Numbered from the stretch's first letter, positions 18,030-26,743 are shown. The stretch: 42,392 bases of DNA from Chromatiaceae bacterium (GCA_003562815.1 PWTO01000261.1:1-42392), one strand, 5' to 3'. Numbers and translations are program-made. The notes: generated from the letters alone by a model not told the origin.

Positions 18030-18160
18030 GTTGCTGTACCTTGTTACGTTTCCATCGCATTCTTCCATACTCTGCCCAACAGCTTCAAATACCGCGCGCC
18101 CGACACCGCAATATCCGCGATAATCCTGCACCATCGCTCGTCCGCCCTTAAGCCACCGCC

Positions 18161-18817
18161 ATGCCTCTTGCCCTCTTCGACCTCGACAACACCCTGCTCG
18201 CCGGTGATTCGGATTACCTCTGGGGCCGCCATCTGATCGACTTAGGCGTCGTCGACGGTGAGCGCTACGAGCGTGCCAACCAGCAGTTTTACGATGACTA
18301 TCGCGCCGGCTGTCTGGATATCGATGCCTTTTTGCGCTTCTCGCTCGCACCGCTAAGCCAACACCCCTTGGAGCGGCTCGAACAGTGGCGCGAGGACTTC
18401 CTGCGCGAGCGCATCGAGCCGATCATGCTGGCTGCGGCACGCGCTTTGGTCGAGCAGCATCGCCGCGCGGGTGATACGCTCATGATCATCACCGCCACCA
18501 ATGCCTTCGTCACCGCCCCCATCGCGGCGCGTTTTGGGATCGAGCATCTGATTGCCACCGAGCCCGCGCGCGCGGCAGGGCGCTACACCGGCGAGATCGT
18601 CGGGCCACCGGCCTTTCGCGAAGGCAAGGTCGAACGCTTGCGCCAGTGGCTCGCAACCCATCGAGCGACATTGGCCGGCAGCACGTTCTATAGTGACTCG
18701 ATCAACGACTTACCCTTGCTTGAAACGGTCGACTTCCCGGTCGCCATCGACCCCGATCCGAGGTTGGCCGCGATTGCCCAGGAGCGCGACTGGCCGATGC
18801 GCTCGCTGCGTGACTGA
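18161..18817 (+). CDS. HAD-IB family phosphatase (SerB-like)
   Basis: This 218-residue hydrolase has motif [12 protein letters not shown] (residues 6-16, nucleophile Asp7), motif II Thr in [10 protein letters not shown], motif III Lys in REGKVERL and motif [13 protein letters not shown]. The helical cap between motifs I and II is of the PSPase type. Such proteins are often annotated phosphoserine phosphatase-like, but several act on other small phosphates or lipid phosphates, so the substrate is open. It is divergent from rppH. Its stop is only 3 bp before the predicted Pho boxes of the lipid operon, so it is probably outside that regulation. Confidence 0.9.
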   Translation: MPLALFDLDNTLLAGDSDYLWGRHLIDLGVVDGERYERANQQFYDDYRAGCLDIDAFLRFSLAPLSQHPLERLEQWREDFLRERIEPIMLAAARALVEQHRRAGDTLMIITATNAFVTAPIAARFGIEHLIATEPARAAGRYTGEIVGPPAFREGKVERLRQWLATHRATLAGSTFYSDSINDLPLLETVDFPVAIDPDPRLAAIAQERDWPMRSLRD

Positions 18818-18820
18818 GGA

Positions 18821-18876
18821 CCGTCATCGATCCGTCATGTCTCAGCCATCGGATCGACATGCGCCTTCGTTAAACT
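18821..18876 (+). promoter_or_regulatory. Predicted PhoB-dependent promoter of olsB (tandem Pho boxes)
   Basis: Four heptads start at 18821, 18832, 18843 and 18854, exactly 11 bp apart: CCGTCAT, CCGTCAT, CAGCCAT and TCGACAT. The PhoB half-site is CTGTCAT with 4-bp spacers; the heptads match 6, 6, 5 and 4 of 7 positions. A -10-like TAAACT (18871-18876) lies 10 bp after the last heptad, where a Pho box takes the place of the -35. The olsB start is 34 bp beyond. The spacing is seen directly; PhoB control is inferred. Confidence 0.75.
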
Positions 18877-18910
18877 GACACGTTAACCCGTTGCTATGGG
18901 CGGAGAGAAC

Positions 18911-19669
18911 ATGGGAGCGAGCGCACCTGCTCTAAGGATCAAACGCGGCGAGCGTCTATTCGTCGAACTCGCCGATTCAGCGCAAGCGGTGCGTGAGGCG
19001 CAGGCATTGCGCTATCGCGTGTTCGCAGAGGAGCTTGGCGCCAAGCTCAAGGCCGGCGAGCAGGGCCTTGACATCGACGAGTTCGATTGCGAATGCGAAC
19101 ACCTCTTGGTGCGCGAGACCAAGGGCAATCGCGTGGTCGGCTGCACCCGGCTGTTGAACGATCGCGGCGCCGAGCGCCTGGGGCGCTTCTATTCGGAGAG
19201 CGAATTCGAACTCGGCGCGATCCCCTCGCTACCTGGCCGCCTGCTGGAGCTGGGGCGCACCTGCGTCTCGCCGGAGTGTCGGCACGGCTCGGTCATCGCC
19301 GTGCTCTGGTCTGGGGTGGCGCACTACATTCACCAGCATCAGGTCGATTACCTGTTCGGTTGCGCCAGCGTGCCATTGGGCGAGAACGACTGCCAGGCAG
19401 CGGCCATCATGAATCGACTGCGGCGCCAGGCGATGGGGCCGGAAGCGCTGCGGGTGAGACCACGCGCGCCCTTACAGGCCACGGCGCGCGCCGACGATGT
19501 GCTTGACGCGCCACTGCCGGCGCTCCTCAAGGGCTATGTGCGCCTCGGCGCGGTGGCCTGTGGCGAACCTTGCCGCGATCCCGATTTCGAAGTCGCAGAC
19601 ATCTTGATGTTGCTCGATATGCGCGCACTCAATCCCAGTTATGCGCGACACTTCCTAGAGCGGATTTAG
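18911..19669 (+). CDS. olsB: L-ornithine N-alpha-acyltransferase (OlsB)
   Basis: OlsB transfers a 3-hydroxyacyl chain from acyl-ACP to the alpha-amino group of ornithine, making lyso-ornithine lipid at the inner face of the cytoplasmic membrane. The 252-residue product belongs to the GNAT-like Acetyltransf_5 group: AQALRYRVFAEELGAKL near residue 30, DIDEFDCECEHLLVRE, VVGCTRLLND, FYSESEFELGAIPSLPGRLLELGRTCVSPECR and YLFGCASVPLGE. ATG 18911 has GGAG 5 nt upstream and is preferred to ATG 18896. It is the first gene of an operon with olsA, a glycosyltransferase and a PAP2 phosphatase, behind two predicted Pho boxes. Ornithine lipid replaces phospholipid under phosphate limitation in several bacteria. 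Confidence 0.93.
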   Translation: MGASAPALRIKRGERLFVELADSAQAVREAQALRYRVFAEELGAKLKAGEQGLDIDEFDCECEHLLVRETKGNRVVGCTRLLNDRGAERLGRFYSESEFELGAIPSLPGRLLELGRTCVSPECRHGSVIAVLWSGVAHYIHQHQVDYLFGCASVPLGENDCQAAAIMNRLRRQAMGPEALRVRPRAPLQATARADDVLDAPLPALLKGYVRLGAVACGEPCRDPDFEVADILMLLDMRALNPSYARHFLERI

Positions 19670-19708
19670 CAAAGGTTCTCTCATCTACTGAATGAGGAAG
19701 GATTGATC

Positions 19709-20506
19709 GTGAAGAGACTCATCCCCCATGTGCGTGCCATCGCTCGCTTTTTGGCTCTCTTGGCGCATATTTTGCTTGGCGCGCTCATCGTGCTCGGCAT
19801 GGCGCTTTGGCGACGCCTTGGCCGCAGCACCCCGACATCGGCGATGGTGCAGTGGTGGTTTCAGCGCCTCACGCCGATCCTCGGTCTGCGCATCCGCGCC
19901 GACGGTCAGCAGGCGAAGAGCGCGCTGATCATCGCCAATCACATCTCCTGGATGGATATCCCGGTGCTCGGCGCACTGGGACCGGTCGGTTTTCTCTCCA
20001 AGGCCGAGATTCGCCAGTGGCCGCTGATCGGTTGGATGGGCGCGCAAATCGGAACCCTCTTCATCAACCGTGGCGGTCATCAAACCGCAGACCTGATCAA
20101 ATGCATCGAGGCGCGCATGCGCGAGCAGCGACCTGTGGTGATCTTCGCCGAAGGCACCACCAGCGATGGCCGTCAGCTGCGCGGCCTCTACCCGCGCCTG
20201 CTCGCGGCGGGCCAACAGCCGGGCGTCGATGTGCAGCCGGTGGCGATACGCTATGGCACCAATGCCGAGCCCGATCTCATCGCCCCGTTCATCGACGACG
20301 ACACCTTGATCCCGAACCTCTGGCGCGTATTGTGCCAGCCGAGCACTCAGGTTCAGGTGCACTTCCTCGCCCCTATCGTCGGCGCGGACCTGGATCGACG
20401 CACACTGGCAACCCAGTGCGAGACGCAGATCGCCCAGGCGCTCGAAGTGCCCATCGTGGCCAGGGCAACCGCCAAACGGCGTGAGCCCGAGATCACGACA
20501 CCGTGA
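19709..20506 (+). CDS. olsA: Lyso-ornithine lipid O-acyltransferase (OlsA, PlsC family)
   Basis: OlsA esterifies the 3-hydroxy group of lyso-ornithine lipid to give ornithine lipid. The 265-residue product has an N-terminal membrane anchor (ARFLALLAHILLGALIVLG, about residues 12-30). The PlsC acyltransferase motifs follow: NHISWMD (HX4D, His78-Asp83), FINRG near 119, and AEGTTSDG (about 147-154). GTG 19709 is chosen because AAGGA (19698-19702) lies 6 nt upstream; TTG 19703 is a weaker alternative. PlsC proteins can also make phosphatidate; placement directly after olsB (39-bp gap) argues for OlsA. Its TGA overlaps the next start by 4 bp (GTGA). Confidence 0.92.
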   Translation: MKRLIPHVRAIARFLALLAHILLGALIVLGMALWRRLGRSTPTSAMVQWWFQRLTPILGLRIRADGQQAKSALIIANHISWMDIPVLGALGPVGFLSKAEIRQWPLIGWMGAQIGTLFINRGGHQTADLIKCIEARMREQRPVVIFAEGTTSDGRQLRGLYPRLLAAGQQPGVDVQPVAIRYGTNAEPDLIAPFIDDDTLIPNLWRVLCQPSTQVQVHFLAPIVGADLDRRTLATQCETQIAQALEVPIVARATAKRREPEITTP

Positions 20507-21732
20507 ACACAGGCAGCGCGCGCGCTCAGGAGCAACCGTCGCCGGACGCGAGGCCGAGGCTCCATGTCGCGCTGGTGACCGAAACCTATCCGCCGGAGAT
20601 CAATGGCGTCGCCAATACCCTGGCGCAACTCGCGCGCGGCCTCGCGCGTTGCGGACACCAGGTCAGCCTGGTGCGCCCGCGCCAGCCGGTGGATCGACGC
20701 AACGCGCGCCAGCCAGGGGAGCTGCTGGTCGGCGGCGTGCCCTTGCCGGGTTATCGTGGCCTGCGCTTTGGTTGGCCGGCGTTCGGGACCGTGCAGCGGC
20801 GCTGGCGCGAGGCACGCCCGGATGCGATCTACATCGCCACCGAAGGTCCGCTCGGCCATGCCGCGCTGCAGGCCGCCATGTGCCTGGGCATTCCGACCCT
20901 CACTGGCTTCCATACCCAATTCCAGCAGTACTGTCGCCACTATGGTGTCGGCCTCTTGATGCGACCGATCGTCAGCCTGCTCAGGCGCTTCCACAACCAC
21001 TCCGGCGCGACCCTGGTGCCAACCCGCGCCTTGCAGCGCGATCTCGCCGCCGCAGGATTTCGCAATCTGCATGTGCTCAGCCGCGGCGTCGATACCGAAC
21101 GCTTCGCGCCGGCCTATCGGAGTGCGGCGTTGCGCGCGTCCTGGGGCTGTGGCGACGAGACAGTGGTGGCGCTCTATGTCGGCCGGATCGCCGCCGAGAA
21201 GCATGTCGATCTGGCGATCGAGGCCTTCGATCGGATTCGACGCACTCAGCCCGACAGCCGCTGCGTCCTGGTCGGTGACGGGCCTGCGCTGGCGCAGCTG
21301 CGCCGCCAGCATCCAGACCATGTCTACACCGGCGCCAAGGTGGGTGCGGAGCTGGCCGCGCACTACGCCTCGGCGGATCTGTTCGTGTTTCCGAGCCTCA
21401 CCGAGACTTTCGGCAATGTGCTCACCGAGGCGCTGGCCAGCGGCCTGGCACCCATCGCCTTCGATTATGCCGCCGCGCGCGAGCACCTACACCATGGCCG
21501 AAACGGCTATAGTATCCCCATGGCTGATCGCACCGCTTTCCTTGCGCAGGCCGAACAGGCCGTCAGCGACCATGCACAGCTAAGGCGTCTTGGCCAAGAG
21601 GCACGACGAACCGCAGAATCGCTGAGCTGGGAGCATGTGATCCGCGAGTTGGAGCACCATCTGTTCTCCGTCATCGATTGCGCCGACACTCAGAGCGAGC
21701 GCCATGAACCCATTCCTGCGACTGTTGAATGA
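20503..21732 (+). CDS. GT4-family glycosyltransferase, probably lipid-linked
   Basis: The 409-residue protein has two Rossmann halves. The N-terminal half starts VALVTETYPPEINGVANTLAQLARGLARCGHQVSLVRPRQ and contains GFHTQFQQYCRHYG. The C-terminal half has LYVGRIAAEKHVDLAIEAF, VLVGDGPALAQLR, and FVFPSLTETFGNVLTEALASGLAPIAFD, the donor-nucleotide region with the EX7E pattern. These match GT4 enzymes of the MgtA/SqdX kind, which glycosylate diacylglycerol or related lipids. Donor and acceptor cannot be read. Translation is coupled to olsA by a 4-bp overlap and to the PAP2 gene by a 29-bp overlap, so it probably acts in the same lipid pathway. SqdX activity would need SqdB, not seen here. Confidence 0.88.
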   Translation: MNTGSARAQEQPSPDARPRLHVALVTETYPPEINGVANTLAQLARGLARCGHQVSLVRPRQPVDRRNARQPGELLVGGVPLPGYRGLRFGWPAFGTVQRRWREARPDAIYIATEGPLGHAALQAAMCLGIPTLTGFHTQFQQYCRHYGVGLLMRPIVSLLRRFHNHSGATLVPTRALQRDLAAAGFRNLHVLSRGVDTERFAPAYRSAALRASWGCGDETVVALYVGRIAAEKHVDLAIEAFDRIRRTQPDSRCVLVGDGPALAQLRRQHPDHVYTGAKVGAELAAHYASADLFVFPSLTETFGNVLTEALASGLAPIAFDYAAAREHLHHGRNGYSIPMADRTAFLAQAEQAVSDHAQLRRLGQEARRTAESLSWEHVIRELEHHLFSVIDCADTQSERHEPIPATVE

Positions 21733-22231
21733 ACTCGAGACGCCGTTTTGTCGGCGTTGGAACCGTGCTCATCAGCGACCTTGGCTGCTACGGCCCTTCG
21801 CGCTCGTCAGCCGCCTCGGCAACGGCGTGTTCTGGTATAGCCTGATTGTGGTGCTCCCCATCGTCGATGGCTTCGATGGCCTCGAAGCCTCCGTGCATAT
21901 GCTGCTGATGGGCGGCATTGCGCTGATCCTCTATAAGGGCCTTAAAGGGCGCACCCGGCGCATCCGCCCCTGCCACTATGTAACCGACATCGCCACCAGC
22001 GTACCGCCGCTCGATCGCTACAGCTTCCCGTCCGGACACACGCTGCATGCGGTCAACTTTTCCACCATTGCGCTTTTCTACTATCCGCAGCTTGGCTGGC
22101 TGCTGATCCCCTTCACCTTATTAGTGGCCGCATCGCGCGTCGTGCTCGGACTGCATTATCCAACCGATGTCTTGGTCGCCTCCGCGATTGGGCTCGGCCT
22201 TGCCTATAGCAGCCTGTTGTTGATCGCCTAA
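21704..22231 (+). CDS. PAP2-family membrane phosphatase
   Basis: The 175-residue integral membrane protein carries all three PAP2 motifs: KGRTRRIRP (Lys81, Arg88, Pro89), PSGH (109-112) and SRVVLGLHYPTD (Arg145, His151, Asp155). Hydrophobic helices lie at about 43-58, 62-78, 115-130, 132-147 and 157-174. PAP2 enzymes remove phosphate from phosphatidate, undecaprenyl diphosphate or lipid A. In this operon, making diacylglycerol from phosphatidate as acceptor for the glycosyltransferase is the simplest reading, but it is inferred. It starts inside the glycosyltransferase gene. It is the last gene of the operon, convergent with the sulfur globule gene. Confidence 0.9.
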   Translation: MNPFLRLLNELETPFCRRWNRAHQRPWLLRPFALVSRLGNGVFWYSLIVVLPIVDGFDGLEASVHMLLMGGIALILYKGLKGRTRRIRPCHYVTDIATSVPPLDRYSFPSGHTLHAVNFSTIALFYYPQLGWLLIPFTLLVAASRVVLGLHYPTDVLVASAIGLGLAYSSLLLIA

Positions 22232-22272
22232 CCGCCACGGCCCCTGGCTTAGCAGGTTGCGCTTGCGAACGC

Positions 22273-22317
22273 AAAAAAGTCCGGCGGTCAGCCCCAACTG
22301 GGACCGACCGCCGGACT
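22273..22317 (-). terminator. Strong intrinsic terminator of the sulfur globule protein gene
   Basis: A perfect 12-bp stem (AGTCCGGCGGTC at 22278-22289 with GACCGCCGGACT at 22306-22317) encloses a 16-nt loop that can pair further. On the minus strand it is followed by six T (A-run 22273-22278). It lies 31 bp after the stop. There is no T-run on the other side, so it does not look bidirectional. Confidence 0.92.
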
Positions 22318-22347
22318 CGATGCCGTTAAGCGAGAGACGAACGCTGC

Positions 22348-22737
22348 TTATTGGGCTTCAGGCGCGGCCGGAGCAGCCGGCGCACCATAAGGCATGGCGC
22401 CCTGGGGGGCCGCATACGGAGCCGCACCATAGGGGGCGCCATAGTAAGGCGCGCCATAACCGCCGTAGTACGGGTTGCCATAGCCGTAGCCATCGCCGTA
22501 GCCGCGGCCATAGCCCTGACCACGCCCACGCCCATAGCCGCGACCGCCGCCGCTCATGCTCATGTTGAAGTCGCCGTAGCCATCGCCGAGCATGTCGCTG
22601 AACATGTCGCCCATGCCGTCGCCCCAACCGTTGCCGTGGCCCGGGCCACCGTAACCAGGACCGCCCCACCATGCGCTGGCGGAAGCGGACACACCAAGAA
22701 GGGCGGCAACGGCGGCGGCAGTAGCAAGCTTTTTCAT
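22348..22737 (-). CDS. Sulfur globule envelope protein
   Basis: Sulfur globule proteins form the protein coat around the periplasmic sulfur droplets that purple sulfur bacteria deposit during sulfide and thiosulfate oxidation. The 129-residue product starts [22 protein letters not shown], a signal peptide probably cut after Ala22. A Trp-Trp-Gly start follows, then Gly/Asp/Met and Gly/Tyr/Arg repeats ([23 protein letters not shown]) and an Ala/Pro/Tyr-rich end ([27 protein letters not shown]). This composition matches Allochromatium vinosum SgpA/SgpB as I remember them; the Ala/Pro tail seems more extended. GGAG lies about 8 nt before the ATG. The strong terminator, good -10 and dyad suggest high, regulated expression. 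Confidence 0.88.
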   Translation of the reverse strand: MKKLATAAAVAALLGVSASASAWWGGPGYGGPGHGNGWGDGMGDMFSDMLGDGYGDFNMSMSGGGRGYGRGRGQGYGRGYGDGYGYGNPYYGGYGAPYYGAPYGAAPYAAPQGAMPYGAPAAPAAPEAQ

Positions 22738-22806
22738 CTATCTTCTCCGAATTCGATATTTATCTGGGTTGCAAGCGTCGCCGCATTTCATGCGACAACG
22801 GAGATC

Positions 22807-22843
22807 ATTATATTAGCAACTTCTTAAATTGATAGTTGCTAAT
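22807..22843 (-). promoter_or_regulatory. Promoter and operator-like dyad of the sulfur globule protein gene
   Basis: On the minus strand a consensus TATAAT (22812-22807) lies about 70 bp before the start codon. Directly upstream, sharing only its first base, is a perfect 10-bp inverted repeat, ATTAGCAACT (22812-22821) and AGTTGCTAAT (22834-22843), separated by 12 bp. It covers the -35 region, where only a poor hexamer (CTATCA) is found. This fits a promoter whose regulator binds in place of the -35. The regulator is unknown. Confidence 0.65.
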
Positions 22844-22932
22844 CTCGATCTCTCCTCAGATGGCGATAGACACGACAAATCGCAATGCAAGCGCTGAACA
22901 TCGGTGATCACCGGTCTGGTACCGCTGCTCGG

Positions 22933-23826
22933 TCAGGCCGAGGGCGTCAACAAGCGCATCGACAAATCGACGGCTTCGACGTGCTTGGTCAGCCCGCCGA
23001 TCGAGATGTCATCGACGCCGGTCTCGGCGATCGCTCGCAGCTGTTCGAAGCGAATACCGCCGGAGGCCTCAAGCCGCGCCCGCCCGGCGCTCAATGCGAC
23101 CGCGCGCGTCAATTCCGAAAGCCCAAAGTTATCCAGCAAGACGCGCTCGACGCCGACCCCCAGGGCCTCGCGCAGCCCCGCCAAGGACTCGACCTCGATC
23201 TCCACCGCAACCCCCTCGGCAAGACGACGCGCCGCCGCGATGGCCGCGCTGATCGAGCCGGCCGCACTGATATGATTCTCCTTGATCAGGATCGCATCGA
23301 ACAGCCCCATGCGATGGTTGTGGCCGCCACCGCAGACAACAGCATATTTCTGCTGACGCCGCAGCCCAGGCAGCGTCTTGCGCGTATCGAGGAGGCGCAC
23401 CGGCAGTCCGGCCACCGCATCGGTATAGCGCCGCGCACGGGTCGCGGTGCCAGAGAGCAGTTGCAGATAATTGAGCGCAGTCCGCTCGCCGGTGAGCAGC
23501 GGGCGCAACCGACCTTCGAGGCCGCAGAGCCGTTGCCCCGCCTGCACCGACTCGCCATCGCGCGCCTGCCAGTCGATGCTCACCTCGGGATCGAGCTGCC
23601 GGAAGACCTCATCGAACCAGGCGCGCCCGCAGAGCACCGCGTCCTCGCGGGTGATGACCTCGGCGCGCGCGGTCGCGTCCGCCGGCAGCAAACCTGCGGT
23701 CAGATCGCCCGTGCCGACATCCTCCGCCAGCGCATCGCGCACCTGGGCCGCGATGAGGTCCAGCGGCGGCAGGCAGCGAGACAATACCTCCGCGCTCGGG
23801 TCGGGGGTCGGTACAGCGGTGGGCAT
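22933..23826 (-). CDS. nadC: Nicotinate-nucleotide pyrophosphorylase (carboxylating)
   Basis: NadC converts quinolinate and PRPP to nicotinate mononucleotide in de novo NAD synthesis. The 297-residue product has the family landmarks [102 protein letters not shown] and [13 protein letters not shown]. These include the Arg, His and Lys residues of the PRPP/quinolinate site. The length is normal (E. coli 297). It is divergent from ampD, a pair also neighbouring in E. coli. Confidence 0.97.
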   Translation of the reverse strand: MPTAVPTPDPSAEVLSRCLPPLDLIAAQVRDALAEDVGTGDLTAGLLPADATARAEVITREDAVLCGRAWFDEVFRQLDPEVSIDWQARDGESVQAGQRLCGLEGRLRPLLTGERTALNYLQLLSGTATRARRYTDAVAGLPVRLLDTRKTLPGLRRQQKYAVVCGGGHNHRMGLFDAILIKENHISAAGSISAAIAAARRLAEGVAVEIEVESLAGLREALGVGVERVLLDNFGLSELTRAVALSAGRARLEASGGIRFEQLRAIAETGVDDISIGGLTKHVEAVDLSMRLLTPSA

Positions 23827-23927
23827 CGGATCAGATCCTCGGAACGGTTAGCATAGGCGGGGATCATAGTGTGCGGGCTGATGGCCACTCAAGCGGCTCG
23901 CCAGACCAGCGAGAACATGCAACACCG

Positions 23928-24509
23928 ATGACTGATCCGAGCGCCCCCGCCATCGACCCTGCTGGTCGCCTGAACATCGCCCGCTGGCGGCCCTCCCCCA
24001 ATGCCGACCAGCGCCCGCCGGGCAGCGAGCCGGATCTGCTCGTGATCCACAATATCAGCCTTCCCCCTGGGCATTTCGGTGGCTCCTGGATCGAACAGCT
24101 ATTCCAGAACCGGCTCGACCCCTCGGCGCATCCCTTCTTCGCCCGTCTCGCCGGGCTGCGCGTCTCCGCGCACCTGCTGATCCGCCGCGATGGCGAGCTG
24201 CTCCAGTTCGTCGAATTGGATCGGCGCGCCTGGCATGCCGGACGCTCCGCGTTCGAGGGCCGGCCCGAGTGCAACGATTACAGCATTGGCATCGAACTCG
24301 AGGGCAGCGACGAGATCCCGTTCCAGCCCGCCCAATACGCACGCCTCGCCCAGGTCACCGCGTTGATTCGCGCGCGTTATCCAGCGATCACACCGGCGCG
24401 CATCACCGGACACCAAGAGATCGCCCCTGGGCGCAAGACCGATCCCGGTCCCGCCTTCGACTGGGATCGATATCGGGCGCTGCTCAACGACAGCGAAGGA
24501 GGACGGTAA
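23928..24509 (+). CDS. ampD: 1,6-anhydro-N-acetylmuramyl-L-alanine amidase AmpD
   Basis: AmpD is the cytoplasmic zinc amidase that cuts the peptide from 1,6-anhydro-MurNAc during cell-wall recycling. The 193-residue product has LLVIHNISLPPGHFGG (zinc His in VIHN), FFARLAGLRVSAHLLIRRDGELLQFV, RAWHAGRSAFEGRPECNDYSIGIELEG, and GHQEIAPGRKTDPGPAFDW with the second zinc His and the Asp ligand. Length and motif order match E. coli AmpD (183). ATG 23928 is favoured over upstream frame extension because MTDPS... runs directly into the family N-terminus. No ampE follows. Confidence 0.96.
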   Translation: MTDPSAPAIDPAGRLNIARWRPSPNADQRPPGSEPDLLVIHNISLPPGHFGGSWIEQLFQNRLDPSAHPFFARLAGLRVSAHLLIRRDGELLQFVELDRRAWHAGRSAFEGRPECNDYSIGIELEGSDEIPFQPAQYARLAQVTALIRARYPAITPARITGHQEIAPGRKTDPGPAFDWDRYRALLNDSEGGR

Positions 24510-24514
24510 GGCAC

Positions 24515-25360
24515 TCAGCCGAGGCGCGCAGCCACTGCAGCGGCAGCGGCAGCCGGGCGTGGCAACGGCATCGGTTGCGGCTGCTCGGAGGTCAGTACCT
24601 GCCGCGCCTCGGTCCAGCGCAGCAGCTCGATGGTGCCATCGTGATGTTCGACCAGCGCCGTGCAGCTCTCGACCCAATCGCCGCAGTTGCAGTAGGTCAC
24701 GCCATCGATCTCGCGGATCTCGGCGTGGTGGATGTGCCCGCAGATCATGCCATCGACAGCGCGGCGGCGCGCCTCCTCGGCCACGGCCTGCTCGAAGTTG
24801 CCGATATAATTGACGGCATTCTTGACCCGATGCTTGAGGTAGGCGGCGAGCGACCAATAGCCGAACCCGAGCCGACGCCGGAAGGCATTGAGCCGATGAT
24901 TCGCCGAGAGCAAGAGATCGTAGAGGCGGGAGCCGAGCATCGCCAGCCAGCGCCCGTTCTGCACCACCTGATCGAACTTGTCGCCGTGCAGGATCAAGAA
25001 CTGGCGACCGTCGGCGGTAGTGTGCACCAGCTCATCGCAGAGGCGCACATTGCCATACTCGGAGCCGAGGTGGTCGCGCAGGAGTTCATCATGATTGCCC
25101 GGCACATAGACCACCTCGGTCCCCCCGCGCGCCTTGTCCAACACCGCACGCACCACATTGTTGTGTGACTGCGGCCAGAACAGCCCGCCTTTCATCGCCC
25201 AGACGTCGATGATGTCGCCGACCAGATAGAGCTGCTTGCACTCGGTCGACTGCAGGAAATTCAGCAGAAAATCGGCTTGACACCCGCGAAACCCGAGATG
25301 CACATCCGAGATCCAGATGCTCCGGTACTTCAACGGTCTAAGATGCGTTACCTGACTCAT
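24515..25360 (-). CDS. PlcP-like metallophosphoesterase (LpxH-related)
   Basis: The 281-residue calcineurin-fold protein has SDVHLG (Asp19, His21), VGDIIDVW (Asp49), GNHDELLRD (88-96), LHGDKFD, and GHIHHAEI with CNCGDWVESCTALVEHHDG. LpxH has a related fold. The pattern FRGCQADFLL, WPQSHNNVV, VKNAVNYIGNFEQAVAEEARRR and NCGDWVESC is, from memory, that of PlcP. In Sinorhizobium and marine bacteria PlcP removes phosphate-bearing headgroups from phospholipids to leave diacylglycerol under phosphate starvation. Databases often label it UDP-2,3-diacylglucosamine diphosphatase. The last 30 residues are a Pro/Ala tail. ATG 25360 begins MSQVTHLRPLKYRSIWISDVH. It lies about 2.3 kb beyond the olsBA operon. 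Confidence 0.82.
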   Translation of the reverse strand: MSQVTHLRPLKYRSIWISDVHLGFRGCQADFLLNFLQSTECKQLYLVGDIIDVWAMKGGLFWPQSHNNVVRAVLDKARGGTEVVYVPGNHDELLRDHLGSEYGNVRLCDELVHTTADGRQFLILHGDKFDQVVQNGRWLAMLGSRLYDLLLSANHRLNAFRRRLGFGYWSLAAYLKHRVKNAVNYIGNFEQAVAEEARRRAVDGMICGHIHHAEIREIDGVTYCNCGDWVESCTALVEHHDGTIELLRWTEARQVLTSEQPQPMPLPRPAAAAAAVAARLG

Positions 25361-25421
25361 ATCGCCCAGGCCCCAGTCACATGATGTGGGCGCTATGGTC
25401 GCGCGGCTTTGTTGCGAGAGC

Positions 25422-25450
25422 ATGGACGATCAATGAAGATCTGATGAACG
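25422..25450 (-). promoter_or_regulatory. Weak Pho-box-like heptads upstream of the PlcP-like gene
   Basis: On the minus strand three heptads lie exactly 11 bp apart: CGTTCAT, TCTTCAT and CGTCCAT, matching CTGTCAT at 5, 4 and 4 of 7 positions. They sit about 60-90 bp before the PlcP-like start codon, in the region shared with argG. No good -10 was seen at the expected distance. A weak candidate, reported because of the neighbouring lipid operon. Confidence 0.35.
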
Positions 25451-25460
25451 CGCAACTGTA

Positions 25461-25488
25461 CCGACGACTGCCGCGCACTGCGTATACT
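25461..25488 (+). promoter_or_regulatory. Probable argG promoter
   Basis: TATACT (25483-25488) matches the -10 consensus at five of six positions. A weak -35 (CCGACG, 25461-25466) has a 16-bp spacer. The argG ribosome site GAGAGGAG (25504-25511) and ATG 25520 follow. No ARG-box palindrome was recognised. Confidence 0.45.
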
Positions 25489-25519
25489 GGGGCTTTTGCT
25501 GTAGAGAGGAGTTTTTTCG

Positions 25520-26743
<1,224 letters not shown>

